Shown here piece after piece: positions 44,818 through 54,068 of a stretch of 64,000 nt of DNA. The notes below the pieces were generated by a model, which saw only the letters and a list, made by a program, of their open reading frames with translations, ran no database searches and had not been told where the DNA came from. The position numbers and the translations under genes were made by a program. Origin of the DNA: Amycolatopsis sp. NBC_00345. Its GTDB lineage: Bacteria > Actinomycetota > Actinomycetes > Mycobacteriales > Pseudonocardiaceae. The DNA lies in NCBI RefSeq assembly GCF_036116635.1, contig NZ_CP107995.1, positions 6,510,001 through 6,574,000 of the forward strand. The letters run 5' to 3'. Each line of letters begins with the position of its first letter. The first letter of the stretch is position 1.

Positions 44818-45594
44818 GTGCAGAGATCAGCAGTGCGCCCGAGCCCGGTCTTCCTCGGCATCCTCGCCGTGTCCGTCGTGGGTGGCTTCCTGGCCGCCTA
44901 CGGCAATTCCTCCTCCCTGCTCGGGAGCAAGGACCCGATGTTCATCGCCGGGGTGGTGCTGCTGGTGGCGGGGGGCTGGATCGCGTCGCTGACGCTGCAC
45001 GAGTTCGGCCACGCCATCGTCGCCTACCGCGGCGGCGACGGCGGCATCGCCGACAAGGGCTACCTCACGCTGGACGTCCGCAAGTACACCGACCCGGTGC
45101 TGTCGATCGTGCTGCCGCTGGTCTTCCTGCTGATCGGCGGCATCCCGCTGCCGGGTGGCGCGGTGTGGATCAACCGGGGCGCGCTGCGCACCCGGGCCAC
45201 GTCGATGTGGGTCTCGCTGGCCGGGCCGCTGAGCAACCTCGGCGTCGGCGCCGCGCTCTGCCTGGTGATCGCGCTGGTGCCGATGGCCCAGGGCCTGTTC
45301 TACGGGCTGTCCTACCTCGCGCTGCTGCAGGTGATGACGTTCCTGATCAACATCCTGCCGATCCCGGGCCTGGACGGCTGGGGCGCGATCGAGCCGTACC
45401 TCTCGCCGCAGGCGCGGGCGTTCGGCGCGCGGGTGCGGCCGTGGGCGCCGCTGGTGCTGTTCGCGCTGCTGTTCGCCTTCCAGGCGGTGTCGAACCTGCT
45501 CTGGGACGTGGCCCGCGCGATCTTCGGCACGCTCGGCGGCAGCGACATCGCCGCGTCGATCGGCCAGATCGCCTTCCTGTTCTGGCGGAACTGA
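44818..45594 (+). CDS. M50-family intramembrane metalloprotease (site-2 protease type)
   Basis: This is a 258-residue membrane protease. The zinc motif is H61-E-F-G-H65 in SLTLHEFGHAIVAY, and the second motif is NILPIPGLDG with D186; both lie in membrane helices. It is a short form without PDZ or CBS domains, similar to Rv2625c-like or SREBP-protease homologues. Targets are probably anti-sigma factors or membrane regulators, but none is adjacent. The GTG at 44818 is the start, without a strong Shine-Dalgarno. It is divergent from whiB2. Confidence 0.88.
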   Translation: MQRSAVRPSPVFLGILAVSVVGGFLAAYGNSSSLLGSKDPMFIAGVVLLVAGGWIASLTLHEFGHAIVAYRGGDGGIADKGYLTLDVRKYTDPVLSIVLPLVFLLIGGIPLPGGAVWINRGALRTRATSMWVSLAGPLSNLGVGAALCLVIALVPMAQGLFYGLSYLALLQVMTFLINILPIPGLDGWGAIEPYLSPQARAFGARVRPWAPLVLFALLFAFQAVSNLLWDVARAIFGTLGGSDIAASIGQIAFLFWRN

Positions 45595-45595
45595 C

Positions 45596-46399
45596 TCACG
45601 AGCGGTCCGCCCAGCGCGAGTTGGCCATGAGCCACGCGTGCGCGCGCTTCCACACCTTCTTGAGGCCGTGGCGCTCGCCGAAGTAGTCACCGGCGGCGCC
45701 GACGACCGGCAGCAGCCCGAGGGCGCGGTGGTAGAAGCGGCCTCGCGGACGCTTCTCCAGTTCTTCGGTGATGCCCCAGAGCGAACGCCCGAGCCGCCAG
45801 AGCGTGCCGGCGACGGCCTTCACCGTCACACGGCCGTGCTCGCGCTTGGAATCCGCCAGCTCCTCGGTGAGCTTCTCCGCCTCACTGTCCTCTGCGGACT
45901 TGTCGTGCGCGGCGTGCTTGCCCTCGGCCAGCACCGGGTCGATGTCGCGCTCGAAGAGCACCGCGGCGATCAGCCGGACCCGGCTGCCGACGTCGGTCAC
46001 GCCGTACTCGCCCGCGATCGCGCACAGCAGCAGCCCCTGCGACGCGGCGCCGAGCGTGTCCTGCACCGGGAGCCGGTCGGCGAGCGCGCCGCCGAGGCCG
46101 GGGATCGAGGTGAGCAGCGCGGTGAACCGGCCGACGCGGTTGACCCACCAGCCGGCGCGCTGGTCGATGTCCATCCGCGCCCACGCCGCGGTGCCGGGCA
46201 CCTTCACCGACGTCAACGCGTCGAGCACCTTCTTCTTGAAGCCCGCGTCGCCGAACTCCTCGTCGTGCCCGGCACTGCGGGCGCGCGCCTGGAGGCCGAA
46301 CGGGTCGGACTCGCGCAGCGCGTCGAGCATCGGCGCCGACGCCCGGACGAACGGGCGCAGCACGGCGACGACCTGGCTGTCGGAGATCGAGTCAGCCAC
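45596..46399 (-). CDS. Conserved protein of unknown function next to mshB block
   Basis: This is a 267-residue, mostly helical, soluble protein. It has VADSISDSQVVAVLRPFVRA at the start, a central amphipathic region (VRLIAAVLFERDIDPVLAEG), an acidic Glu/Lys-rich loop and a basic C-terminus ending WLMANSRWADRS. No motif or family is recognised. It overlaps the upstream membrane-protein gene (GTG at 46399, upstream stop at 46392), so it is co-transcribed with it and with mshB. One bp separates it from the convergent M50 gene. Confidence 0.65.
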   Translation of the reverse strand: MADSISDSQVVAVLRPFVRASAPMLDALRESDPFGLQARARSAGHDEEFGDAGFKKKVLDALTSVKVPGTAAWARMDIDQRAGWWVNRVGRFTALLTSIPGLGGALADRLPVQDTLGAASQGLLLCAIAGEYGVTDVGSRVRLIAAVLFERDIDPVLAEGKHAAHDKSAEDSEAEKLTEELADSKREHGRVTVKAVAGTLWRLGRSLWGITEELEKRPRGRFYHRALGLLPVVGAAGDYFGERHGLKKVWKRAHAWLMANSRWADRS

Positions 46400-46805
46400 G
46401 GGCCACCGTCCGATCCGGGGCCGCCCGATCCGCGGCGGCCCGGCCGAGGCCGCCGCCCAGCACCAGCGCCGCCGGCAGCGCGCTCGCGCCGAGCAGCAGC
46501 AGCGCACGCCAGTCCTGCACCAGCACCAGGTCGCCGCCCGGGCCGAACAGCCCGAGTCCCAGCACCGTCACCACCCAGACGACCAGCGGCACCCAGGAAA
46601 GCCCCGGCCGCACGAGCTTGCCGGTGGTCAGCACCAGCCACGGCGTGCTGACCGCGCCGACGAGCACGGTCAGCGGCAACGGCACCACGTCGAGCGGGCC
46701 GACGCGCAGCGGGAGGAAGAACAACTCGAGCACGCCCAGCACCACGGCGTCGAGGCAGAGCAGGACCAGCAGCAGCCGCCGGCCACCGGAGAGCGGAGTC
46801 GTCAT
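46392..46805 (-). CDS. Small integral membrane protein downstream of mshB (Rv1171-like)
   Basis: This is a 137-residue protein with four hydrophobic helices (for example LLLVLLCLDAVVLGVLELFF and LVLTTGKLVRPGLSWVPLVV) and a short polar tail. The gene starts one bp after the mshB stop, and the same pair exists in mycobacteria (Rv1170-Rv1171). I recall the family as DUF6113. The function is unknown; a link to mycothiol metabolism is suggested only by conserved adjacency. Confidence 0.72.
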   Translation of the reverse strand: MTTPLSGGRRLLLVLLCLDAVVLGVLELFFLPLRVGPLDVVPLPLTVLVGAVSTPWLVLTTGKLVRPGLSWVPLVVWVVTVLGLGLFGPGGDLVLVQDWRALLLLGASALPAALVLGGGLGRAAADRAAPDRTVARG

Positions 46806-46806
46806 G

Positions 46807-47634
46807 TCACAGGCCGCCGAACAGGTCGGTCTCGGCGCCCGCCGGGTCCCCGTGCGCGAGCACGAAGTACTCGGCGCGCGGGATCGGCTGGGCGATGTCG
46901 TTGGTCAGTGCGAAGTGGACGACGTCGCCGTCGACGACCGTCAGCTGCGTCTCGTGGGCGCGCAGGGCCGCCAGCTTCGCCGGGAGGTGGGCCGAGATGT
47001 CGAGCACGGTGCTGACCTTCTCATCCGGCGTGCCGGGAAGCTCATCGCCCGCCGGTACCCGGAAGGGTGACGAGCCGTGCGCGCGCAGTTCCGCCAGCCC
47101 GGCGTCGACCGCCGTGCGCGAAGGGACCACGTGGAAGACGCGCTCGACCGACTCCGCCCCGGGCGCCGCGGCCATCGTGACGTCGTGGGCCCGGATGTGG
47201 TCGGGGTGGCCGTACCCGCCGAAGGCGTCGTAGGTGACGACGACCTGTGGCCGCAGCTCGTCGATGAGCGCGCGCAGCTGCACGGCCTGCTCGTCGATGA
47301 GGCCGCCGGCGAAGGCCCGCGGGTGGCCGGCGGCCGCGGTGCCCGCCATGCCGGAGTCGCGCCAGCGGCCGATGCCGCCGAGGTACTCGTGGCGAGTAAG
47401 GCCGAGCGCGGCGCCCGCGGCGGCCAGTTCGCCCGACCGGTACCCGCCGAGCTGGTCGGCGGCGCCGGCGGCCAGCTCGGCCAGCCGCGGCGGGACGATC
47501 TCGCCCTCTTCGCCGAGGGTGCAGGTGACCAGGAAGACCTCCGCGCCCTCCGCGGCGTAGCGCGCCATCGCGCCGCCAGTGGTGATGCTCTCGTCATCGG
47601 GGTGGGCATGGACCAGCAGCAACTTTCGGATCAC
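46807..47634 (-). CDS. mshB: N-acetyl-glucosaminyl-inositol deacetylase MshB (mycothiol biosynthesis)
   Basis: This 275-residue PIG-L/LmbE-type zinc deacetylase removes acetate from GlcNAc-inositol, the second step toward mycothiol. The metal ligands are in HAHPDDESITTGG (H11, D14) and in YGHPDHIRAHD. LVTCTLGEEGEIVPPRLAEL is also typical. The GTG at 47634 gives MIRKLLLVHAHPDDE. Mycothiol confirms an actinobacterial host. It is the first gene of a three-gene minus-strand unit. Confidence 0.95.
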   Translation of the reverse strand: MIRKLLLVHAHPDDESITTGGAMARYAAEGAEVFLVTCTLGEEGEIVPPRLAELAAGAADQLGGYRSGELAAAGAALGLTRHEYLGGIGRWRDSGMAGTAAAGHPRAFAGGLIDEQAVQLRALIDELRPQVVVTYDAFGGYGHPDHIRAHDVTMAAAPGAESVERVFHVVPSRTAVDAGLAELRAHGSSPFRVPAGDELPGTPDEKVSTVLDISAHLPAKLAALRAHETQLTVVDGDVVHFALTNDIAQPIPRAEYFVLAHGDPAGAETDLFGGL

Positions 47635-48021
47635 ACCGATCAGGTTAATTCCTTGTCACTTCGGGTTCCGTCACGGCTGTGTGACTACTCCTTTCGCAGG
47701 GTCCACAAATGCGAAGACGTCCGTTATTGTCCCCCGAGCGAATGACCCACCCGAACAGTGGACAAGTCGCCACGTTCATCCGTTTAACCACACGATCGAC
47801 TACTCAACGTAGTCGATCAACGGCAGAAACCGTGGTGGGGCTAGGCAAGACGAGATTGCTGTTCCATCACAATCTCACTGAGAGTGTCCGGATCGATAGT
47901 TTTGACGGCTGTCCACTGCCTAGGTTGCACGACTACGGTGAGCAAACTCGATTACATCGAAGCTTGCGGTCAGGAAGAGGTCGCCTCGCAAACCCGCGAC
48001 GGCGTCGAGCAAGGAGAATCA
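47635..48021. other. 387-bp control region upstream of the opp operon
   Basis: No gene is seen. A perfect 10-bp inverted repeat, gatcgactac-tcaac-gtagtcgatc (47794-47818), lies about 205 bp before the oppA-like start and is a candidate operator. A -35-like ttgacg occurs near 47901, but no matching -10 at normal spacing could be fixed. Confidence 0.5.
47794..47818. promoter_or_regulatory. 10-bp palindromic operator candidate
   Basis: Perfect inverted repeat gatcgactac / gtagtcgatc with a 5-nt spacer, between divergent mshB and the oligopeptide transporter operon. The arm length and spacing suit a dimeric regulator; its identity is unknown. Confidence 0.45.
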
Positions 48022-49767
48022 ATGTTAGTGACGACAAGGTCGCGCGCCGTGAGGCTCGGTGCGTTCGTCGCGGGCGCGGCCCTTCTGCTCTCCGCCTGTG
48101 GCGGCGGGGGTGGCAACAGCGCTGTGCAGACCGGGCAGGCATTCGCCGACTGCGACGCGAACGCGAACACCTGCAACTCGGCCGCGGCCGACCAGCTGCA
48201 GGACGGCGGCGACGTCACCTACGCCATCGAGAAGAACATCCCGAACTGGAACGTCGTTTCGGCCGAGGGCAACGTCTTCGAGACCGGTGAGGTCACCAAG
48301 GGCATCCTGCCCTACACCTTCTACGCGACGCCGGACCTCAAGCCGGCTCTGGCCAAGGACTTCGTCGAGTCCGCGGACGTCACCAGCACCAACCCGCAGG
48401 TGGTCACGTACAAGCTGAACCCGAAGGCGGTCTGGTCGGACGGCACGCCGTTCTCGGCCGACGACTTCGTCTACAACTGGAAGACCCAGAACGGCAAGGA
48501 CTGCGCCGACTGCGCCGCGGCCAGCACCTCGGGCTACGACCAGGTCTCCTCGGTCGTCGGCTCCGACGGCGGCAAGACGGTCACCGCGACCTTCTCCAAG
48601 CCGTTCACCGACTGGCGTCAGCTGTGGAGCTCCTCGGGCGCGATGTACCCGGCGCACCTGGCCGCCCAGCACGGTGACACCACCACCCCGGCCGGCCTCG
48701 CCGCTTCGTTCAAGTGGTTCGGCACGACTGTCCCGACCTGGTCGGGCGGCCCGTGGAAGATCTCGAAGTTCGTCAACAACCAGTCGGTCACGATGGTCCC
48801 GAACGACAAGTTCTGGGGCACCAAGCCGAAGCTGGCCAGCGTGGTCTTCCGCATCATCACCGATGCCACGCAGGAGCCGACCGCGCTGCAGAACAACGAG
48901 GTCCAGGCCATCTACCCGCAGCCTCAGGTCGACCTGGTCAACCAGGTCAAGAACATGCCGAACATCTCCTCCTACATCGGCCTCGGCCTGCAGTGGGAGC
49001 ACTTCGACCTCAACCTGAAGAGCAAAGCGCTCGGCGACAAGGCGCTTCGGCAGGCCCTGTTCACCGCGGTCAACCGCAAGGACATGATCGCCAAGACCGT
49101 CGGCCAGTTCACCGACAAGGTCCAGCCGCTCAACAACCACAACTTCATGCCGCAGCAGGCCGGCTACAAGGACGTCATCTCCTCGACCGGCCAGGGCACG
49201 GGTGACATCGACAAGGCCAAGAAGATCCTGACCGACGCGGGCTACAAGATCAACGGCACGCAGCTGACGGACCCGTCCGGCGCGGCTGTGGCGCCCCTGC
49301 GGATCCGCTACACCGTCGGCAACCAGATCCGCCAGAACGAGTGCGAGCTGTTCGCGCAGGCGGCGGCCCAGCTCGGCGTCAAGGTCAACGTCGCCTCGAC
49401 CGACGACCTCGGCACCACCACGACGACCGGCGACTACGACATCATCGTCTTCGCGTGGGTCTCCTCGCCGTACGTCTTCGGCGGCGCGGTGCAGAACTGG
49501 ACCACCAACCAGGGCAACAACTACGGCAAGTACAGCAACCCGCAGGTCGACAACCTGATCGGCGAGGCCAACGCCGAGACCGACCAGACCAAGGCCGCGG
49601 ACCTGCTCAACCAGGCGGACCAGCTGATGGCGAACGACGCGTACGTGCTTCCGCTCTACCAGAAGCCGACCTTCCTCGCGGTGTCGGACAAGATCGCGAA
49701 CCTGCGTAACAACTCCACTCTGGACGGCCCCGTCTACAACATGGCGGAGTGGGGCATCCGCAAGTGA
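48022..49767 (+). CDS. Oligopeptide ABC transporter substrate-binding lipoprotein
   Basis: This is a 581-residue family-5 extracellular solute-binding protein. The signal has lipobox LLSAC (Cys26), followed by a poly-Gly stretch. SBP_bac_5 marks include YKLNPKAVWSDGTPFSADDF, then VTATFSKPFTDW and AVNRKDMIAKTVGQFTDKV. It binds peptides or similar ligands outside the membrane and hands them to the permease pair downstream. The ATG at 48022 follows aaggagaat. A hairpin after its stop should make this gene more highly expressed than the permeases. Confidence 0.93.
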   Translation: MLVTTRSRAVRLGAFVAGAALLLSACGGGGGNSAVQTGQAFADCDANANTCNSAAADQLQDGGDVTYAIEKNIPNWNVVSAEGNVFETGEVTKGILPYTFYATPDLKPALAKDFVESADVTSTNPQVVTYKLNPKAVWSDGTPFSADDFVYNWKTQNGKDCADCAAASTSGYDQVSSVVGSDGGKTVTATFSKPFTDWRQLWSSSGAMYPAHLAAQHGDTTTPAGLAASFKWFGTTVPTWSGGPWKISKFVNNQSVTMVPNDKFWGTKPKLASVVFRIITDATQEPTALQNNEVQAIYPQPQVDLVNQVKNMPNISSYIGLGLQWEHFDLNLKSKALGDKALRQALFTAVNRKDMIAKTVGQFTDKVQPLNNHNFMPQQAGYKDVISSTGQGTGDIDKAKKILTDAGYKINGTQLTDPSGAAVAPLRIRYTVGNQIRQNECELFAQAAAQLGVKVNVASTDDLGTTTTTGDYDIIVFAWVSSPYVFGGAVQNWTTNQGNNYGKYSNPQVDNLIGEANAETDQTKAADLLNQADQLMANDAYVLPLYQKPTFLAVSDKIANLRNNSTLDGPVYNMAEWGIRK

Positions 49768-49795
49768 TCACCACCCGGTAGATTCCCGCAATACC

Positions 49796-49827
49796 GGTGA
49801 GGGGCCGGCACACGCCGGCCCCTCACC
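49796..49827 (+). terminator. Intercistronic hairpin after the substrate-binding gene
   Basis: Perfect 14-nt arms (ggtgaggggccggc at 49796-49809 and its complement at 49814-49827) with loop acac are followed by gtttg. It lies 28 bp past the stop. It is probably a partial terminator or mRNA-stabilising stem within the transporter operon. Confidence 0.7.
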
Positions 49828-49944
49828 GTTTGCCCGTTTCCTACCGTTCCCGAACCGTACGCCCGATGCCCCCGCCACCGCCCCGGCCCTGCCACCACAA
49901 GCGGCGGTCGCCGGCAGAACACCGTCCAGAGCAGGAAGACCTCC

Positions 49945-50925
49945 ATGCTTGCCTTCGCATTGCGCCGGCTCTTCGTCTCGGTGCCGATTCTGATCGTTTC
50001 GACATTTGTCGTATTCGTAATGGTTTCTCTGTCGGCGAACCCCCTGAGCCCCCTGATCCAGAGAAGCCCACCTCCGCCGCCGCGCACGATCGAGCTGGAG
50101 CGCATCCGGCTGCACCTCGACCAGCCGATCCTGGAACGCTACTGGCACTGGATCACCGGTGTGCTGAGCGGTGACTTCGGCCCTTCCGTGCAGTCGAACA
50201 TGAACATCGGCCACGAGGTGATCAGCCGGTTCGGCGTGACCCTGCGGCTGATCGTGCTGGCGATGGTGGTCGCCCTGATCCTGGCGGTGATCATCGGCGT
50301 CGTCAGCGCCGCCCGCCAGTACTCGAAGTTCGACTACACGGCGACCTTCTTCGGCTTCCTGTTCCTTTCGATGCCTTCGTTCTGGTTCGCGATCGTGCTC
50401 AAGCAGATCGGCATCTCGATCAACACGAGCGTCGGCGACCAGATCTTCTACACCATCGGCTCCTCGTCGATCATCGTCACCGGCGGCGCCTGGGCCCATT
50501 TCACGGACGTCCTCGGCCACCTCGTGCTGCCGACGATTTCGCTGGCCCTGACCAGCTACGCCGCCTGGAGCCGGTTCCAGCGCGCCTCGATGCTCGAAGT
50601 GCTCAACAGCGACTACGTCCGGCTCGCCCGCGCGAAGGGCCTGCCCCGCTGGACGGTGACCCGCAAGCACGCGCTGCGCAACGCGCTGATCCCGCTCACC
50701 ACGGTGACCGCGCTCGACATCGGCTCCATCCTCGGCGGCGCCGTCGTGACCGAGACCGTGTTCCAGTGGCAGGGCGCGGGAACGTTCCTGCTCGACGCGA
50801 TCAAGGGAAGCGACGTGTACGCGGTCGAAGCCTGGCTGCTCATCGCGGCGACGTTCATCATCCTGCTCAACCTCATCGCCGACCTGCTCTACGGCCTGCT
50901 CGACCCGAGGATCCGCTATGCCTGA
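49945..50925 (+). CDS. Oligopeptide ABC transporter permease (OppB-like)
   Basis: This is a 326-residue permease with six membrane helices. The N-terminal helix is RRLFVSVPILIVSTFVVFVM, and the EAA loop for contact with the ATPases is VRLARAKGLPRWTVTRKHAL. It forms a channel with the OppC-like protein. The ATG at 49945 is 177 bp past the binding-protein gene. The C-terminus overlaps the next gene by 8 bp. Confidence 0.93.
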   Translation: MLAFALRRLFVSVPILIVSTFVVFVMVSLSANPLSPLIQRSPPPPPRTIELERIRLHLDQPILERYWHWITGVLSGDFGPSVQSNMNIGHEVISRFGVTLRLIVLAMVVALILAVIIGVVSAARQYSKFDYTATFFGFLFLSMPSFWFAIVLKQIGISINTSVGDQIFYTIGSSSIIVTGGAWAHFTDVLGHLVLPTISLALTSYAAWSRFQRASMLEVLNSDYVRLARAKGLPRWTVTRKHALRNALIPLTTVTALDIGSILGGAVVTETVFQWQGAGTFLLDAIKGSDVYAVEAWLLIAATFIILLNLIADLLYGLLDPRIRYA

Positions 50926-51859
50926 CAACTCCGGTGCCCAGACACCCACCGCACAAGGCGGCTCCCCGCTCCCCCCGGACGGCGCGCCCGAACGCGAGTT
51001 CACCGTCGAGGAACGCAGCCAGGCCCAGCTGGTCTTCAAGCGGTTCCTGCAGCACCGGCTGGCGATGATCAGCCTGATCGTGTTCGTGCTGATCGTGCTG
51101 TTCGCCTACCTCGGCGCGCTGTTCTGGAAGTACGGCCCCGCCGACATCACCGCGGACAACTCGGCGCCGCCCTCGGGCGAGCACCCGTTCGGGACCGACG
51201 CGATCGGCCACGACCAGCTCGCGCAGGTGATGCGCGGGACCCAGATCTCGCTGCAGATCTCGGTGCTGGTCGCCATCTTCGCGACGGTCGTCGGCACCAT
51301 CTGGGGCGCCGTGGCCGGCTACTACCGCGGCTGGCTCGACACGATCCTGATGCGCATCGCCGACCTGGTGCTCACCCTGCCGCTGCTCGCCGTCGCCGCG
51401 GTGCTGGCGCACCAGTCGGGCGGCAGCTGGTGGCTGATCGCCGTGGTCATCGGCGGGCTGTACTGGGCGTACGTCTCGCGTGTCGCCCGCGGTGTGGTGC
51501 TTTCGTTGCGGGAGAAGGAGTTCATCGAGGCGTCCAAGGCGCTCGGCGCCAGCGACGCGCGGATCATCTTCCGGCACCTGGTGCCCAACGCGCTCGGCTC
51601 GATCATCGTGAACCTGACGATCCTGGTGTCGATCGCGATCCTCCTGGAGACCGCGCTGTCGTTCCTGGGCTTCGGCGTCCAGCTGCCCGACACCTCGCTC
51701 GGCCTGCTGGTCAGCACCGCGCAGACCGCGGTCGACACTCGCCCGTGGCTGTTCTACTTCCCGGGCGTTTTCATCATCCTGATCGCGCTGACGATCAACT
51801 TCATCGGGGACGGCCTGCGGGACGCGTTCGACCCCCAGCAGACGAAGGTGCGCGCATGA
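50918..51859 (+). CDS. Oligopeptide ABC transporter permease (OppC-like)
   Basis: This is a 313-residue permease. It has a hydrophilic N-terminus (EREFTVEERSQAQLVFKRFL), then six helices and the EAA loop FIEASKALGASDARIIFRHL. The PxFGTD segment before the channel (HPFGTDAIGHDQLAQVMRGT) is characteristic of DppC/OppC. The start overlaps the OppB stop by 8 bp and the stop overlaps the next ATG (atga), so the operon is tightly coupled. Confidence 0.94.
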   Translation: MPDNSGAQTPTAQGGSPLPPDGAPEREFTVEERSQAQLVFKRFLQHRLAMISLIVFVLIVLFAYLGALFWKYGPADITADNSAPPSGEHPFGTDAIGHDQLAQVMRGTQISLQISVLVAIFATVVGTIWGAVAGYYRGWLDTILMRIADLVLTLPLLAVAAVLAHQSGGSWWLIAVVIGGLYWAYVSRVARGVVLSLREKEFIEASKALGASDARIIFRHLVPNALGSIIVNLTILVSIAILLETALSFLGFGVQLPDTSLGLLVSTAQTAVDTRPWLFYFPGVFIILIALTINFIGDGLRDAFDPQQTKVRA

Positions 51860-52953
51860 CCGAGTACGACTCCCAAGCGGGGAGCGGCGATCCCGTCCTC
51901 GTGGTGGAGGACCTGACGGTCCAGTTCCCGACCGGCGAAGGCCTGGTCAAAGCCGTCCGCGGGGTGAACTACCAGCTGCGCCGCGGCGAGGTGCTGGGCA
52001 TCGTCGGCGAGTCCGGCTCCGGCAAGTCGGTCACCTCGCTGGCCGTGATGGGGCTGCTGCCCCGTACCGCCCAGGTCTCCGGCTCCATCCGCTTCGGCGG
52101 CGTCGAGCTGCTGAACTCCAGCGAGAAGGAGCTGAACAAGGTCCGCGGCAAGGGCATCTCGATGGTCTTCCAGGACCCGATGACCTCGCTCAACCCGGTG
52201 TACACCGTGGGCGACCAGATCGCCGAGGCGATCACCGCGCACAACAACGTCCGCAAGGACGTGGCGCGCAAGCAGGCGGTCGAGCTGCTCGAGCTGGTGC
52301 GCATCCCGAACCCGGCGCAGCGCGCGAACGAGTACCCGCACCAGCTCTCGGGCGGTATGCGCCAGCGCGTGGTGATCGCGATCGCCATGGCCAACAACCC
52401 GGACGTGATCATCGCGGACGAGCCGACCACCGCCCTCGACGTCACCGTGCAGGCCCAGATCCTCGAAGCGCTGAAGGCGGCGCAGCAGGAGACGGGCGCG
52501 GCGATGGTGCTGATCACCCACGACCTCGGGGTGATCGCGGGCTCGGCCGACCGGGTGCACGTGATGTACGCGGGCAAGGTGGTAGAGTCCGGCACCGTCG
52601 ACGAGATCTTCTACACGCCGCGGATGCCCTACACCCTTGGCCTGCTGGGCAGCCTGCCCCGCCTCGACGTGAAGACCGAGCGGCTCACCCCGATCACCGG
52701 CTCGCCGCCCGCCACCACGAACATGCCGCCGGGCTGCCCGTTCAGCCCGCGCTGCCCGCTGTCGCAGCCGGTCTGCGACGAGGAGGAGCCGCAGCTGGTC
52801 GCCGGCCCCGGGGACCAGCACGCGGCCTGCCACTTCACCGACCAGGTGGTCGGCCGGGACCCGGCCGAGCTGTTCAGCGCCACCTCGGCCGACACGGCGG
52901 CCGTCCCGGTCGTCGTCGAGGCCACCGCGAGCGACACGGAGACGAACTCATGA
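51856..52953 (+). CDS. Oligopeptide ABC transporter ATPase (OppD-like)
   Basis: This is a 365-residue ATPase. Walker A is GESGSGKS, Q-loop VFQDPMTSLNP, signature LSGGMRQRV, Walker B VIIADEPTTALD, and the switch His is in ITHDLG. The C-terminal oligopeptide extension contains Cys-rich GCPFSPRCPLSQPVC and later AACHF, which binds a [4Fe-4S] cluster or folds locally in this family. The ATG at 51856 overlaps the OppC stop. Confidence 0.95.
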   Translation: MTEYDSQAGSGDPVLVVEDLTVQFPTGEGLVKAVRGVNYQLRRGEVLGIVGESGSGKSVTSLAVMGLLPRTAQVSGSIRFGGVELLNSSEKELNKVRGKGISMVFQDPMTSLNPVYTVGDQIAEAITAHNNVRKDVARKQAVELLELVRIPNPAQRANEYPHQLSGGMRQRVVIAIAMANNPDVIIADEPTTALDVTVQAQILEALKAAQQETGAAMVLITHDLGVIAGSADRVHVMYAGKVVESGTVDEIFYTPRMPYTLGLLGSLPRLDVKTERLTPITGSPPATTNMPPGCPFSPRCPLSQPVCDEEEPQLVAGPGDQHAACHFTDQVVGRDPAELFSATSADTAAVPVVVEATASDTETNS

Positions 52954-53981
52954 GCGAGGCAACGGCGGCCCGGACGCCCGTCCTGTCCGCGAAGAACCTG
53001 GTCAAGCACTTCCCGATCCGCGGCGGGGGCCTCCTGCGCCGGGCTTCGGGCGCGGTGCAGGCGGTGTCGGACGTGTCGTTCGACATCTACGACCACGAGA
53101 CGCTGGCGCTGGTCGGCGAATCCGGTTGCGGCAAGTCGACCACCGCCCGCGTGGCGCTGGCCCTGCAGCCGCTCACCTCGGGCGAGGTGACCTACGAGGG
53201 CCGCAGCCTGGGCAAGATGCACAACCGCGAACTGCAGAAGCTGCGGCGCAGCATGCAGATCGTGTTCCAGGACCCGTACGCGTCGGTGGACCCGCGGCTG
53301 CCGGTGAACGAGATCATCGCCGAGCCGTTGCGCATCCACGGGATGTACAACGACGGCGGCCGTCAGCAGGTCCGTGACCTGATGAAGACGGTGGGCCTGC
53401 GGCCGGAGCACGGCAACCGGTTCCCGCACGAGTTCTCCGGCGGCCAGCGCCAGCGCATCGGCATCGCCCGCGCGCTCGCGCTGAAGCCCAAGGTGCTGGT
53501 GCTGGACGAGCCGGTGTCCGCATTGGACGTGTCCATTCAGGCCGGTGTGCTTAACCTGCTGAAGGACCTGCAGGCGGAGTTCGGGCTGTCCTACCTGTTC
53601 GTGTCGCACGACCTCTCGGTGGTCCGGCACGTGGCGGACCGCATCGCGGTGATGTACCTCGGCAAGATCGTGGAGACCGCGGCGGCCGAGGACCTGTTCC
53701 TCCACCCGACGCACCCGTACACGCAGGCCCTGATCTCGGCGATCCCGGTGCCGGACCCGCGCAAGGAGCGGACCCGCCAGCGCATCGTGATCACCGGCGA
53801 CGTGCCGAGCCCGGCGAACCCGCCGTCCGGCTGCCGGTTCCGCACCCGCTGCCCGAAGTACGCCAACGAGATCGACGACGCGGGCCGCAAGAAGTGCTCC
53901 ACGGAGGAGCCCGCCCTCGTCGACCGCGGCCAGGGCCATCCGACGGCGTGCCACTTCGCCGAGAGCCTGCAGCTGATCTGA
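52950..53981 (+). CDS. Oligopeptide ABC transporter ATPase (OppF-like)
   Basis: This is a 343-residue ATPase, the partner of the OppD-like protein. Walker A is GESGCGKST, signature FSGGQRQRIGIARAL, Walker B VLVLDEPVSALD, and switch His VSHDLSVV. The Cys-rich tail has GCRFRTRCPKYANE and TACHF. The start overlaps the OppD-like stop in an atga. It ends the transporter operon and is followed by a 25-bp hairpin. Confidence 0.95.
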   Translation: MSEATAARTPVLSAKNLVKHFPIRGGGLLRRASGAVQAVSDVSFDIYDHETLALVGESGCGKSTTARVALALQPLTSGEVTYEGRSLGKMHNRELQKLRRSMQIVFQDPYASVDPRLPVNEIIAEPLRIHGMYNDGGRQQVRDLMKTVGLRPEHGNRFPHEFSGGQRQRIGIARALALKPKVLVLDEPVSALDVSIQAGVLNLLKDLQAEFGLSYLFVSHDLSVVRHVADRIAVMYLGKIVETAAAEDLFLHPTHPYTQALISAIPVPDPRKERTRQRIVITGDVPSPANPPSGCRFRTRCPKYANEIDDAGRKKCSTEEPALVDRGQGHPTACHFAESLQLI

Positions 53982-53992
53982 GTTCTGTTTGT

Positions 53993-54043
53993 CCGTCAAG
54001 GCCTCCTTACCCGCGTCGGACGCGGGTAAGGAGGCCTTGACGG
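53993..54043. terminator. 25-bp perfect hairpin between convergent genes
   Basis: Perfect 25-nt arms (53993-54017 and 54019-54043) with one nt between them include ccgtcaaggcctccttac. It is located 11 bp after the transporter operon stop and 25 bp before the end of the convergent lpqW gene. It is a sister of the hairpin at 57422. Confidence 0.85.
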
Positions 54044-54068
54044 CGTTTCGGCCAGCCAGCGGCGGGGG

